64,000 nucleotides of DNA from Tigriopus japonicus (Eukaryota > Arthropoda > Copepoda > Harpacticoida > Harpacticidae). The position numbers were made by a program, and so were the translations under genes. This document shows, one piece after another, positions 1 through 10,724 of the stretch. The notes beneath the pieces are model-generated. The model was given only the letters and a program-made list of their open reading frames with translations, was not told the DNA's origin and did no database searches. The stretch is from assembly GCA_010645155.1 (NCBI GenBank), contig JAAGOF010000206.1, positions 408,564-472,563 on the forward strand, read 5' to 3'. Each line of letters opens with the position of its first letter. Position 1 is the stretch's first letter.

Positions 1-871
1 AACGGATTAAAATCTGATTGTGTCGAGCGAATAAAATTCGAAAGAACGTTGGATCGAAGGGTTAGAATTCAGTTCAAAAACCGAAACATGATCAAGCTAA
101 AAGAACAGCTAGCGAACTCCGGGAGACTAGAGGGAAAAAAACATCGAATACCAAAACGAAGCGAAAAGACCGAATGGAATAGCTTTGGGTGTGTTCCTTT
201 CGTGCCTTATACATAGCACACCTGAACGCAATCTTGGCTGGCTCTTGAGATTTTAGAGCACCTCATTGCTTCACATTTTGCCAATCATGCTCAGTTTCGA
301 AGTTTAATAAGGACTGGGACATGCAACTAAATTGATCAATTACGATTGAATTGGTTTCAAATATGTGTTAAATCGAAACCTCCAACGCAATTGTTAGCAA
401 CTTCAACAACAATCATATTTCTTAATAACATGACTAAAAATCAAGGTACAAACTGAGGAGCGAGACTTTCCAGTCAAAAACTACAATAAATCTTGATTTT
501 AATTACAATTATTTCCTCTGTCCACTTGACCTGGAAATGTCTTTTCGGATCATTTACCTTTGGCATCCTTTTTTGAGTGCTTTTTCCACTGCTGGTCAAA
601 TACATGACATTTAGTAACACTCTTTTAACAAGAATGATTTTTAATAAGTACATCAATATCATGTAAAATTTGGAAAGGAGCGCCTAGAAATCGATTTGTG
701 TATCACATCTGCTTTTTTATGTTTTGAAGTTGAAATGACCAATGTTTGTTTTTAAAAAGGGAAAGTAATTCAAAAGGAACGAATGAAGTGAAGTAACGAA
801 AAGTAACTTTCAACGTTTAACGTTTCTCAATCCTTTTTTGTGATTCGAAGGAGTTTTTTTAAAGAAATAAG
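1..871. other. no gene recognised
   Basis: AT-rich sequence; short frames only. A GTAACG-like repetitive patch is at about 770-850. Confidence 0.6.
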
Positions 872-1340
872 AGGTCAGTTGTTGAGGTAGTTTTGAAGTA
901 TAGTAAAAGCATATCTAGAAGTATAAAAGACACATGAACGAAGCACACGAGATGGAGTAGAAATAACCATGCTCGATCAAGTTTCACTAAATAAGCTGCG
1001 ATTGAAAAACACAGCTAATAGGTCGCATGTTAACGCACCTAATTCAAAAGCGAGAGCACACCAAAATCAAGTCAGATTAACCGGCCTCGAGTATATCCTC
1101 GTGACAACTTTTGTGCTTGGAACGCAGCAGCTAGGGAAAGTATATTCTCAATGAATGCTAATTCGACTTGATTTTGGTATACTCTCGCTTTTGAATTAGG
1201 TGCGTTAACATGCGACCTCATGTTGTGAAACTTGATCAAACATGGCTATTTCTACTCGATCTCATATGTTTCTTTTGTGTTTCTTCTATGCTCCTAGATA
1301 TGCTTCTACTATACTTCAAAACTACCTCAACATCCGACCT
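872..1340. mobile_element. nested foldback (MITE-like) element
   Basis: Outer inverted arms of about 110 bp begin AGGTCAGTTGTTGAGGTAG at 872 and end with the inverse (CTACCTCAACATCCGACCT) at 1340. Between them lies a second inverted-repeat element, 1020-1218, whose ends are AGGTCGCATGTTAACGC and its inverse. The outer family recurs at 59330-59533 without the inner element; a relative of the inner one is at 1632-1863. There is no coding capacity. It could be a non-autonomous DNA transposon; target-site duplications were not clear. Confidence 0.75.
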
Positions 1341-1631
1341 ATGATTAGGTGAAATTATTTCAATTATTTTGCCTCCACACCTCAGTCAATAATTGCTAAG
1401 CATATCAAACCGGCCACAAACAATTTACTCCTAATAGAATGATCAATATTGAAAGACAATGCCATCTGATTCACGAGATCAAGTTTGAAGGAGGTGGTTG
1501 TGGACGGAGATTTGCGGTAAGGCTGAGTTAGAACAAAAGTTGTAAAGATGACTAGTCTTATCTTGAGCCAGAGTTTTAAAATTACGAAATTTGAGAATAT
1601 GTTGGATTAGTTTGCCTGTGAGAAATAAATG

Positions 1632-1863
1632 AGTCTGCATGTTAACGCCCTTCATACCAACAGCTCGAGCATACCAAAAGCAAGTCAGATTAACGAGGCT
1701 CAAGTATTTCCTCGCCCGAGCTGTTGGATTACAAGCATAGCAGCTGGGGCAAATATATACTATATATTGTATATACTCGAGACCCGTTAATCTCTGAGTT
1801 AAAAATCTGACTCGATTTAGGTATACTCGAGCTATTTGTATGAAGTGCGTTAACATTCAGCCT
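1632..1863. mobile_element. foldback element related to the inner part of 872-1340
   Basis: Inverted ends CTGCATGTTAACGCCCTTCAT and the inverse ending at 1863 share the GCATGTTAACGC core with the element at 1020-1218. They also share inner words such as CAAGTCAGATTAAC and CTCGAGTAT. The open frame across it is a by-product of the palindrome. Confidence 0.65.
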
Positions 1864-1975
1864 AAAAGAGTTTTATTAAGTAAAGCACTAAAGTAGATAA
1901 TTTTAAATTTAAACTTGAATGCAACTGGTTGCTACGAAGTATTTTAATGCTAACTTGTTCTTGGTTTGCTTTTTT

Positions 1976-2021
1976 TCAAAAGATCCAAAAGAAACAAATG
2001 TGTTTCTTTTGGACTTTTTGG
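1976..2021. repeat. short hairpin
   Basis: TCCAAAAGAAACA (1984-1996) and its perfect inverse (2001-2013) flank AATG, with imperfect extension to about 20 bp per arm. Function unknown. Confidence 0.6.
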
Positions 2022-2094
2022 CTAAAGTCTTTAAACTAAAATTGAAACTAAAATAAGTGTTTGGCATAATAGAAAAAAGGGCTGTTGTTCTGTT

Positions 2095-3060
2095 CTGTTT
2101 TTTTTGTTTGCTGTGTGACGGAAAAATGGAACGGGTTATAGTTCCCCATCTTTTCCTAAAAAGGAGGAATTCGTTACTCTAGAAATTCCTTTTCAGAAAA
2201 AGGAATGACGGTACAAATTACTCTTTACAAAAATACTTCACTAGTAAGGTCATTTTTTTTTTAAATTTGTCACTAATCAATTAAAATTATCAAAGTATGG
2301 ATGTATCTCTGATTTAGTTGTTCAATAGATTTCATGAAATTTGAAATAAAAGAACTCGAAGGATTTCTGGAAGTGGCTGGACAAAATAAACTTACCAATA
2401 ACGAGTCTCCGTGGGGCCTGATAGGGCAGCGGGGGAATTAAAAAAAGGCATCAGTATTTTCCTTTTTCACACATGGGGCCCATTCTTAAAAAAGGGTGTC
2501 TCGTGATGAGAACAAAAATGCAGTCAATTTATGTCAAACAAAGAGGAGAAAAGGGAAAATGTTTGAATTCGTCAAACCTGCGTTATGTTGCAGCTCCCTT
2601 GGGTTCCCTCCCAAAGTATAGAACATTGGTCTAAGTCTTGTTAAAGTTGGTTAAAGCAAGCAATCAGCTCGATTGCATTGACTTAATCATGTAATGGTCG
2701 GAGCAGATATTTATCAACACCTCAAGTTTAGTCAAGTCAGTATTCCTGCTTAATGGTGGGGATCTTTTTTGTTTCTCTGCCGCAATTAGTTACTGGGTTT
2801 TGCACTTCTCTTTTTCAAAACATCAATTTGTAGCTTTTGAAAAAGTATCAGAGAAACACATTTTGGAACTTCAAAAAGTTTTTGAGTTTTTAGGTCGTTA
2901 CAATTACAGCATTTTTCAAATGTTGTAGCATTACCGTTACTTTTGCAAAAAAGGAACGAATTACTGCACTTTCGTTACAAGTACTTTCGTTACAAGTACT
3001 TTCGTTACAAGTACTTTCGTTACAACTGCTCTGGTAACGGAGTACCTCCTTACCTCAAAA
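2095..3060. repeat. degenerate GTAACG/CGTTAC-rich repetitive sequence with a 15-bp tandem
   Basis: Words such as GGAACGAATTAC, CGTTAC and GTAACGG, and hairpins such as ATTCCTTTT-cag-AAAAAGGAAT and CTTTTTCAAAA...TTTTGAAAAAG, recur here and at 770-850. A tandem of about four CGTTACAAGTACTTT units lies at 2968-3025. This looks like decayed terminal repeats of small DNA transposons; the family is not identified. Confidence 0.4.
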
Positions 3061-4622
3061 TCTGAAATCTGCGGCCTGTAAGGTCTGAATTCGACTTTCT
3101 TTTAACATTTTTACTCCTCTCCTATCTAGCACTGCTTATTCAAGGGCTTTTTAAAGAAATAAGATATTTATTCGGATATCTTCATCTTTTTTTAAGTTCT
3201 TCCATATTTCTGGGCGAATAGTATAAACATGTTAAGAAACTCGAGAAATCTTTAAACTACAACATAAAAAATGAAATTAGGCAAATAACACATGGCGAGA
3301 GAAATTTTTGGACGTCCACTTAGGTCGATATTTCATTGAACTCATCCCAAAAGAAATAATTTCATCATAGGATGAAACTTAAAGGTGCCAAACTTATTGC
3401 CTCCCCTTTCATTTATTTGTTAAAGGTCCCAAAAACGGCAGATTTTTCACCGTTGATGCACTCGGTTTTGGTTCAGTCATTTGAAGTTGGCAATTCCAAC
3501 GAATCCAAAAGTTGATTGGCTCAAATATCCTTTGAGCAGAATAACTTAACAAAACATGAAGGTTTGCCCCCACTTTCTAGCACGGTGCATCCATCCTACA
3601 AGCGAGAACATTAGGTTTATTTATGAAGATCCCAGCCAAAACAAAAGAGCCCTTTCTTGTGATGTTTCATCAGGGCTCCTTAAAAAGAGTTCGTTCTCCC
3701 TCCCAGCTTCGTAATGGGCAATAATGGGAGGCTCGATTCGAATGGAATAACAGAGAATCTCGGAAAAGGCAGATCTCCCACTTTGGAGGAAATGCTAAAA
3801 AAATCCTCTTTGAGATTGTTAACGAGGTGAAGATGGAGCACGAGAGCAGCAGCAGCAGCTTTATTCTCCTCATTTTCCGACCCTGGTTCGATCCCTCCCT
3901 AAACCTAATTTCCACCATTTTTCTCTCGTTAGGGAACAAGAGACGCACTTTGCCTTTTCTGAACTTGGGAAACTGTATCGGGAAAAATAAAAGGTAAATA
4001 AAAGAGCAATGTCTGGCCAAAGAAACATGCCTTTTTTGGCGAATTCCAATCTGCCTGGGTCTTAAGATATGGATCGATTAGAAGCAGAGATGATGAGGTA
4101 GTCAAGAAAGGGGAACGAGAGAAAATTGAACCCCGATCAGTTAGTTGTGTGTAGGTACTCTCGATAGCACTCACTCACTCACTCACTCACTCACTCATTG
4201 ACTGACTGAGTGCCGGCCTGAACTCTGCGTATTAAAGACCCGAAGCGACATTCAGAGGGTTTTTTTCGTCAGTGTTAGGTTCAATTGCGAGATTTCTAAT
4301 CTTCTATAATGGGTGGCTGTTCATCATACAGCATTCACGGCGTGTTGTTGTAGTTGGTAATATGTGGAGCAGACACCTTAAATAATGACATGCCTTCCGG
4401 CTACATTGGTGGTACTCCTCGTGATAGTGCTGGTGGGGGTACCACGACAACTACTTCGAATGGAAGTGATGTTGAAGAATCGATTCAGACCTTGTTCAAA
4501 GGGGCGAAGGAATCTGAGTGAAGCCTAATTTTGTGCTATCCCGCTAGACCCTTTGAACTGGATGCCAACAAGAAAAGCGATGTACGGTCGGTCTAGGTAC
4601 AAGTACAGACGTTCGTACTCAC
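3061..4622. other. no gene supported; microsatellite at 4169-4198
   Basis: A (CACT)n tract is at 4169-4198. A 43-codon plus-strand frame from 4390 (MPSGYIGGTPRDSAGG) and an overlapping minus-strand frame exist, but neither has enough support. Confidence 0.5.
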
Positions 4623-5140
4623 CTGATTACCGTAGTTATTCGTGTATTCGTAAGAGTATTGGTATGATCGTCCATAAGTGGAGCCTCCGTTGTCGTTGTT
4701 GTTGATGGCGCTACCGCTGGTTCTGTAGCTATTGTCGTCGTCGACGATGTTGTTGTTGGCCCATCGTCCTCTTTCGCCTCCTGCCGTTCCTAATTCTCCA
4801 CCTCCGAGTTGCCGAGGCCTCGTAGGAAATTGCGAATTTCGCACTTCGCCATTGTATTGATTGGTTCCAGTGGCACTGTTGGATCCTCTCTGGTTCGAAT
4901 ACGAATATGTGACATTTCGCCCGAACGAGTTTTGATTGTAGCCTCTATAATTGTTGCTGTCGTTGATATTGGTGGTGGATGCGGATGACCCTCTCCCTTG
5001 TTGGTTCCTCTGATAATCTTGGACCCGTTGATACTCTCTTCGTTCAGACTCTCCTCTGTTCCCAAAATTGGAGGTCACGGCCTCGCGACCTCGTTGCAAT
5101 GACGATAGGAGTGTGTCTTCGGCATAGATCATTCCTGAGT
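4623..5140 (-). CDS. internal exon of an Asn/Ser/Gly/Tyr-rich protein, unknown function
   Basis: On the minus strand an acceptor (ttccgttttag) precedes 5140 and a strong donor AATCAG|GTGAGT follows 4623. The exon has two leading bases and then 172 codons with no stop, ending in phase 0. It begins DSGMIYAEDTLLSSLQRG and becomes low-complexity: Asn, Ser, Gly, Gln and Tyr, with RSYQYSYEYTNNYGNQ at its end. The composition suggests an intrinsically disordered, possibly extracellular or RNA-granule type protein, but I recognise no family. Neighbouring exons were not found with confidence. The length and the good splice sites argue for coding; the low complexity argues for caution. Confidence 0.5.
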
Positions 5141-7457
5141 CTAAAACGGAATGAGCGCATGGTAAAAACTTATTGTCGGAACCGCCCTCCCTCACAAGTT
5201 ATTTACAAAAGCATTTGTGCAAGCCCTTAGAAAATGATTTTGCTGCGTCAAATTTGGCAACAAGGTGAAGAATTGAGGTTTGGTCAGTTTCAGTTGCAGC
5301 GTGTATGTCAGCGTGGAACTCACCTTTTTCAGTTCAGATTTCTTATTTTCAACATCATTTTTTATTTTTAAGTTTCCTTTTGTTCTCAGTGTGCGATTAT
5401 CTAAATTGAGTCAATTGTGGGAGATTATTCGGCTTCTGAAAACATGTTTTGGAGTCATAAACAGGTGATTGAATGAAAGGGGTTTGAAAAGCCTGAAAAA
5501 ATCATCTTCATCATCATCAAAATGGAGAACGCAGCTATTTCAAGCCATTTTGTACCCATTCCGTATTTCATGGAATTACCGATATCACGATTTCATCCTA
5601 TCTGCAAAAATGGGTTTGTTTCGCATTAGCAGTCATCTCATGAAGTTTGTAAATGAAATAACTCCTTAAAAAGCAATTCAATGGTCGTCTAAGAGATCAA
5701 ACTTCGTAAAACACTTTCTAAAGGTGCAATTACGTATTTATAATACATTTAGTTTGTATGAAATTGTAAAAATGATTGTTCTCCAAGTACCACACAAGCC
5801 GAACCAGAACCACTTTGACTAGAACTGTGATTTAACTGATTGAAGCAACCTTCAATTTGCAAGCAAAACAGGGGACAATGTCAATCGATCTCTGCGCATG
5901 TGCATTATGCAAAACTACCTTTTAAGTGTTGATGATGCCTTGTTCAGTGTGCATCCAGGAAAATGTTCGACTGCGCCGTGATTAATTTGGAGTAATTTGA
6001 GACTCCGTTTCCTGTGATGACACTCTAAATTATGGCAAGCGTGTGAAAGACTCAAACTACTATAGTACTCAGATAATAGCATGAAACATTTCTATCAACA
6101 TTGGCGTTAAAACACTGTTTAGGACTTAGAGCCAGTCGAATTCGTAATACGTACTACGCAGTAAGTAACGTGGAAAGGACATTTCAACTGACACTAAAAT
6201 GTAAAGATCTGGGCCTTCTAGTCCATCTTGTCCAAAAATAGGTTGCATCATTTCAACTAAATGAGAGGCATGGCTTCAGTTTGATTGTGTTAATTTCAGA
6301 ATAACATCCTTAAGGTTCCTTTAACTTTTAGTCATTCAGACAGCTAATTTTTACTTCAGCTAGGTCCCTCAGATACTTTTTCGTTTAGTTTTTTTGCGCT
6401 TTTTAAGAAATGTTTCATTGTCGTAAAAAAGTTAGAATTGGTCAAATTTGGGCCTTATTCTTGAATGCTTCCGAGCAAGCAAGAGTGCTTTTGAATCCGG
6501 AAAGTCCAAAATAACGACCTTGAAGGACAAAATGAGGAATGATCTCGTTCAGAAAATCAAGCTGCAAACTTCCAGTGCCGAGAAGGCCAAAACTAGCGAC
6601 AGAAACTGACATATTAGTGCATGGACTCATTTTATAAAAGATGTACGTATTGTCAGGCTCAGTTGACTTAAAGTTGGCAAAATTTTAGATTAGACTTGAG
6701 GATTGGAGCCAATAAAACGATCCCATTAGGCTACAAATCGTTGGGATTGAAATACCAATGACTAAACCCGAATCACAACTTGAATGCTCTGTTGGAGAGA
6801 AATTGGTTCAATCCGTCAATTGAGCGTTTAAAACGGGTTTTGTTTCTTTTTAGTTTTACTTCTACATGAAGGTGTTCTCAAAGTAAACTTGCTTGGAATT
6901 TATCTTTCAACATAACTCCAATTACTTTCAGGTTTTTTGGTCAACCTGGACATGGATGATAGAAAATGAAATAAAAAGCTCTTTGGTTTGGTCTATGGTG
7001 CATTATTGACTTTTGGTTTTCCTTCGATTTCCCTCTCTAGCGTGTAAATACACCCGTGCTAAAATTTGCTGCCAACGATTCTTCGTAGAGAATATGTAGG
7101 AGGTGTCCTCAAACAGCTCTAAAGGCACGTAGTCCAAATTTGTTAAAAAAATCTTTGAGAGAAGCTTAAAATATGTAAAAAATATTCATTACAATGATGA
7201 TTTATTTGTTTACATAGGATCCTTTTCCTTGTAGGTGATATAAAAAATCTGTAAGTAAAAAAAAAAAAGGTTACGTTGATTCGTCTACCACGAAACATAC
7301 ATGTATATCTCGTGTAGTGATTGAATGAATTTAAGTCGTGTTTGTTATATCCCTTTTGTGAAGTCCCTCGCGACCACTTTGCATTGGGGGTGGACTTACA
7401 CAAAGTAATAACCACTGAATTTCTCTGGACTGGGAGACTAAGGAAAAGAACTATGAT
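5141..7457. other. no gene recognised
   Basis: AT-rich non-coding sequence between the Asn-rich exon and the foldback elements. A minus-strand donor-like AAG|GTGAGT near 5319 has no phase-compatible exon partner at 5140. Confidence 0.55.
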
Positions 7458-7804
7458 ATCCTGTAGGAACAATTCAATTACGTTCTTCTGCAAATGAGAC
7501 CTTGCCTATGTTGATAAGAATACGTATTTCAATTTTCAGCTCAATCGAACGTCGGAGTCAAAAGTTCTGCTCTCTCAAAGCTCAGTGCAAATTCTACCGA
7601 GAATGAATGAACGGGCCCTTTTGTGGTAAAATGATAACCACAAAAGGGCGAGTTCATTCATTCTATGTTCTCTGCAGTACATAAATTTGAGAAGGCATAA
7701 CTTTTCACTCCGGCGTTCGATTGAGCTGAAAATTGACATGCGCAATCTACTAAATACAAGCAAGGTCTCGTTGGCAAAAGAACGCAATTAAATCAATCCT
7801 ACTG
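7458..7804. mobile_element. large foldback hairpin element
   Basis: Two arms of about 170 bp are inverted around a 9-base spacer at 7628-7636. The central arms are nearly perfect (GAATGAATGAAC...CCCTTTTGTGGT against its inverse). Outer parts still match: CAATTTTCAGCTCAATCGAACG and GAGACCTTGC with their inverses. There is no coding capacity. The low divergence of the inner arms suggests a fairly recent origin or gene conversion between arms. Confidence 0.75.
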
Positions 7805-7890
7805 GTAATCGAAATTCTCATCGCTAGCCTAAAACTCCAGAAAATCAGTGCTTCTTGCACAAACATAAAAGTCTAAATAATTCTAGATGC

Positions 7891-8267
7891 CGTGTGAAAA
7901 TAGCTATTTCTTTTAACCGGGTTACATTCTACCAGGGGCTGAGTAAGGGGAGAGGAGTAGAGAAAGTTGGTTGAGGGTAACTCGGAACCACTTAGTCAAC
8001 CAGATTCTCTTCCGAGTGAGTTGTTGCCACCTCGGGAAGGTGGTGCAGGTGTCAGAGGTGGAGGTGTAGGAGCGGCCTGCTCCTCTTCCTCGCTCCACCG
8101 ACGCCTCTGGCACTTGCCCACCTGACCTAGGTGGTAACTGCTTAAGAGGCAAGAAATCTGGTTGACTTGGTGGTTTAGAGTTGCCCGAAATCAACTGTCT
8201 CTCCGAATCGACTCTTTCTCAGGCCCGAGTAGAAAGAACCCAGGTAAAAGACGCAGTTTTCCGTTAC
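7891..8267. mobile_element. second foldback hairpin, right arm cut by assembly gap
   Basis: Imperfect inverted arms are centred near 8077 (AGGAGC-ggcct-GCTCCT). AACCACTTAGTCAACCAGATT on the left pairs with AATCTGGTTGACTTGGTGGTT on the right, and CCGGGTTACATTCTACCA with the inverse near 8225-8245. The right arm runs into the N block, so the full length is unknown. Confidence 0.65.
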
Positions 8268-8831
8268 NNNNNNNNNNNNNNNNNNNNNNNNNNNNNNNNN
8301 NNNNNNNNNNNNNNNNNNNNNNNNNNNNNNNNNNNNNNNNNNNNNNNNNNNNNNNNNNNNNNNNNNNNNNNNNNNNNNNNNNNNNNNNNNNNNNNNNNNN
8401 NNNNNNNNNNNNNNNNNNNNNNNNNNNNNNNNNNNNNNNNNNNNNNNNNNNNNNNNNNNNNNNNNNNNNNNNNNNNNNNNNNNNNNNNNNNNNNNNNNNN
8501 NNNNNNNNNNNNNNNNNNNNNNNNNNNNNNNNNNNNNNNNNNNNNNNNNNNNNNNNNNNNNNNNNNNNNNNNNNNNNNNNNNNNNNNNNNNNNNNNNNNN
8601 NNNNNNNNNNNNNNNNNNNNNNNNNNNNNNNNNNNNNNNNNNNNNNNNNNNNNNNNNNNNNNNNNNNNNNNNNNNNNNNNNNNNNNNNNNNNNNNNNNNN
8701 NNNNNNNNNNNNNNNNNNNNNNNNNNNNNNNNNNNNNNNNNNNNNNNNNNNNNNNNNNNNNNNNNNNNNNNNNNNNNNNNNNNNNNNNNNNNNNNNNNNN
8801 NNNNNNNNNNNNNNNNNNNNNNNNNNNNNNN
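8268..8831. other. assembly gap (564 N)
   Basis: All bases are N. Long frames reported across it are artefacts. Confidence 0.99.
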
Positions 8832-9072
8832 GAATTTTGCCTTTTCACACATGTGAAAGATGTCACTGCATGTGCATTGTGAGCAAATTGTAAGGTAGTT
8901 ACCGTTTTTATTGTCATTGAAAGGGATAACAAAGGCTGATCTGAGCCTTTTTGATTAATTAATATTTTTGAGAGATTGAGAAGGAATGATCAAAAATGGA
9001 ATGACTTTTGAACAAAGAAGAGTCGAGAAGCAAAACATGAAAAAAGATAACCAAGTTAAATTAGTGATATGT

Positions 9073-9137
9073 TTATGGGGACTTATATTTACGGCTAATA
9101 TCTATCACGTTTGTGAGATGCAAGCCACTAAAATGTC
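9073..9137 (-). CDS. possible third exon of the small secreted protein gene
   Basis: The minus-strand acceptor aacacttcag precedes 9137. Two bases (GA) complete the split codon from the previous exon to Gly, and 20 further codons follow, ending SRKYKSP and TAA. The support is phase and an acceptor only, so chance is a real alternative. Confidence 0.25.
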
Positions 9138-9546
9138 CTGAAGTGTTTGAGTACTGTCGCTAATAAATTAATCTAAGAAAAACGTGTTTTTCCATCATCC
9201 ATGCTATTGAGGTGTTTCGCGCCTACAGTTTCAGTTAGGAAACGAAGAATGGAAGCCAAAGGGAGATTTTAGTTGAAACATTTTAATGCATGACTTCACA
9301 CTTATGCAAAACAAGTGTCGGTGATGCGATTGCCTCTTTGGATGGCAATTCAATTAAATACTCGTCAACACTTTAAGACACACACACATGAAATTATCTT
9401 TGCTCATGATGAAAACCAAGCCGCAATCATGCAGCAACTTACACACTCAGTTTTGAAGGAAAGAGAATGTGTTCCGCATTTACTTAGAGTTCATGTTGCA
9501 CTTGGTTGAAATAAATCTATCAAGACAAGGCCGAACAAAGTCTTAC

Positions 9547-9945
9547 CAATGTTCTTGTTCAGGAGGTCGAAACCCCGCAGACAGTCCTCTAATCCATAGC
9601 ATGACTGCAGTTCTTTGTACAGCCTATCATGCTCCCGTTTCAAATCGTCAGCCTCGATGAGCATTTCTCTGACCAAGTAATGGACCTTAAACAATCAAAA
9701 AAGAAACGAATGTGCACAAGGTTGCCAAGGTCCAATGTCAAGCCAAGCCGACAGGTGCATTGATTGGCCGAGTCCCTTCCTCCGGGTGTCCTTACCTGAT
9801 TCCAATTCAAAGTCATTGGGTCCAATTCATTCACGTCCACGGGTGGGTACCCACCTAGCATGGGGGACAACGAGGGGATTTCCTGACCCCATGACAAGCA
9901 CGAACAACACAAAATGAATCCCAAAACACACGAAAACAGCGCCAT
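9547..9945 (-). CDS. small secreted protein, exons 1 and 2 (3' end uncertain)
   Basis: Exon 1 is 9945-9796: an ATG in good context (A at -3, G at +4) and 50 codons starting MALFSCVLGFILCCSC, a clear signal peptide with likely cleavage before QEIPSLSP. It ends at donor ATCAG|GTAAGG, phase 0. Exon 2 is 9685-9547, after acceptor attgtttaag. It encodes VHYLVREMLIEADDLKREH and on to a CYGLEDC motif with two close Cys, probably helical, and ends at donor ATTG|GTAAGA with one base of a split codon. A possible last exon is 9137-9073 (acceptor acacttcag), which fits the phase and ends in TAA, giving 117 residues. I recognise no family; it could be a hormone-like or other small extracellular protein. 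Confidence 0.5.
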
Positions 9946-10136
9946 GATGTGGATTTCAACTCGTCAAGAGAGCAAACTCTTGAAGACTTGAATGACTTTT
10001 GCTAGGGGTAGAAAACAGATGGCCATGCAGATAGATTGGTTTTGTTGGTGGTTGGCCCTCGTTCTTTTGGGTGACGAGTGCAGCATTGCGTGGGCGGAGG
10101 GAGCCACAGACCTCATCAGCAGGTGGGCATTTCCAC

Positions 10137-10724
10137 CGCCCTACTCCAAAGCAAGGAAGGATTCGGGATTCGGCATCAACATACGTACGGCCTGTGTCTT
10201 GTGGAGTGCATTGAAGAGAACCTGGAGACATTATACCAGTACATACCTCATGCCCGTGAATGGTCCACCAGGCACGACTTACCGGTTCTCTGACCAGGAT
10301 AGGTCCAATAACTAGATCCACACACTCACGATCAGGTTTGGAGCGGATGGCAAAATAAACGAGATCGCGGGTTGAGCAGCTGTGATGACAAAAGGTACCT
10401 GACAAACACATGGGCCCCAAGAAAACCCGAAAGCTCCTTGATGTTTGTCGTTCTAGCTGGCGTGCACTCGTTGGGTCGCATTCGGATATTAGTGTACTGT
10501 ACAATGAACGAATGGACAAACGGATGACTCCATCGGGCCTGAGATGGGCTCATCAAGAACTTGAAATCGATCTCCCTCTGTCTTTTTTCTTCACCTGCAC
10601 AACTCTTGTCCTTTGTATTAAGCGTTGACAATGTTACGTTAAGCGCCCTATCATCAGGTATCCAGTTTTTCCCCTCGTATAAATGGCACAAAATATTAGG
10701 ATTTGGCAAGGCAGCGTCAGCCAT
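10137..10724 (-). other. unresolved coding-like region, probably minus strand
   Basis: A minus-strand ATG at 10724 opens a 130-codon frame (MADAALPNPNILCHLYEG...). Several consensus splice signals follow on that strand: CAG|GTACC near 10399, ATC|GTGAGT near 10328, CCG|GTAAGT near 10281 and GAG|GTATGT near 10247. Different pairings give different short products, including frames that read VPFVITAAQPAISFIL and VLFNALHKTQAVRML. The plus strand also has a 107-codon frame with a hydrophobic start (10019 onward). I could not choose, so no protein is proposed. Confidence 0.25.

Noticed and set aside
1479..1856. Minus-strand 125-codon frame
   Set aside because: It runs across the inverted-repeat element at 1632-1863 and is explained by the palindrome.
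4390..4521. 43-codon plus-strand frame MPSGYIGGTPRDSAGG...
   Set aside because: It is short, Gly/Thr-rich, and overlapped by an equally plausible minus-strand frame that could extend the Asn-rich gene through a poor acceptor. Neither is decidable.
8162..8932. Four long open frames across the first N block
   Set aside because: They consist almost entirely of unknown residues from the gap; the flanking parts are palindromic repeat sequence.
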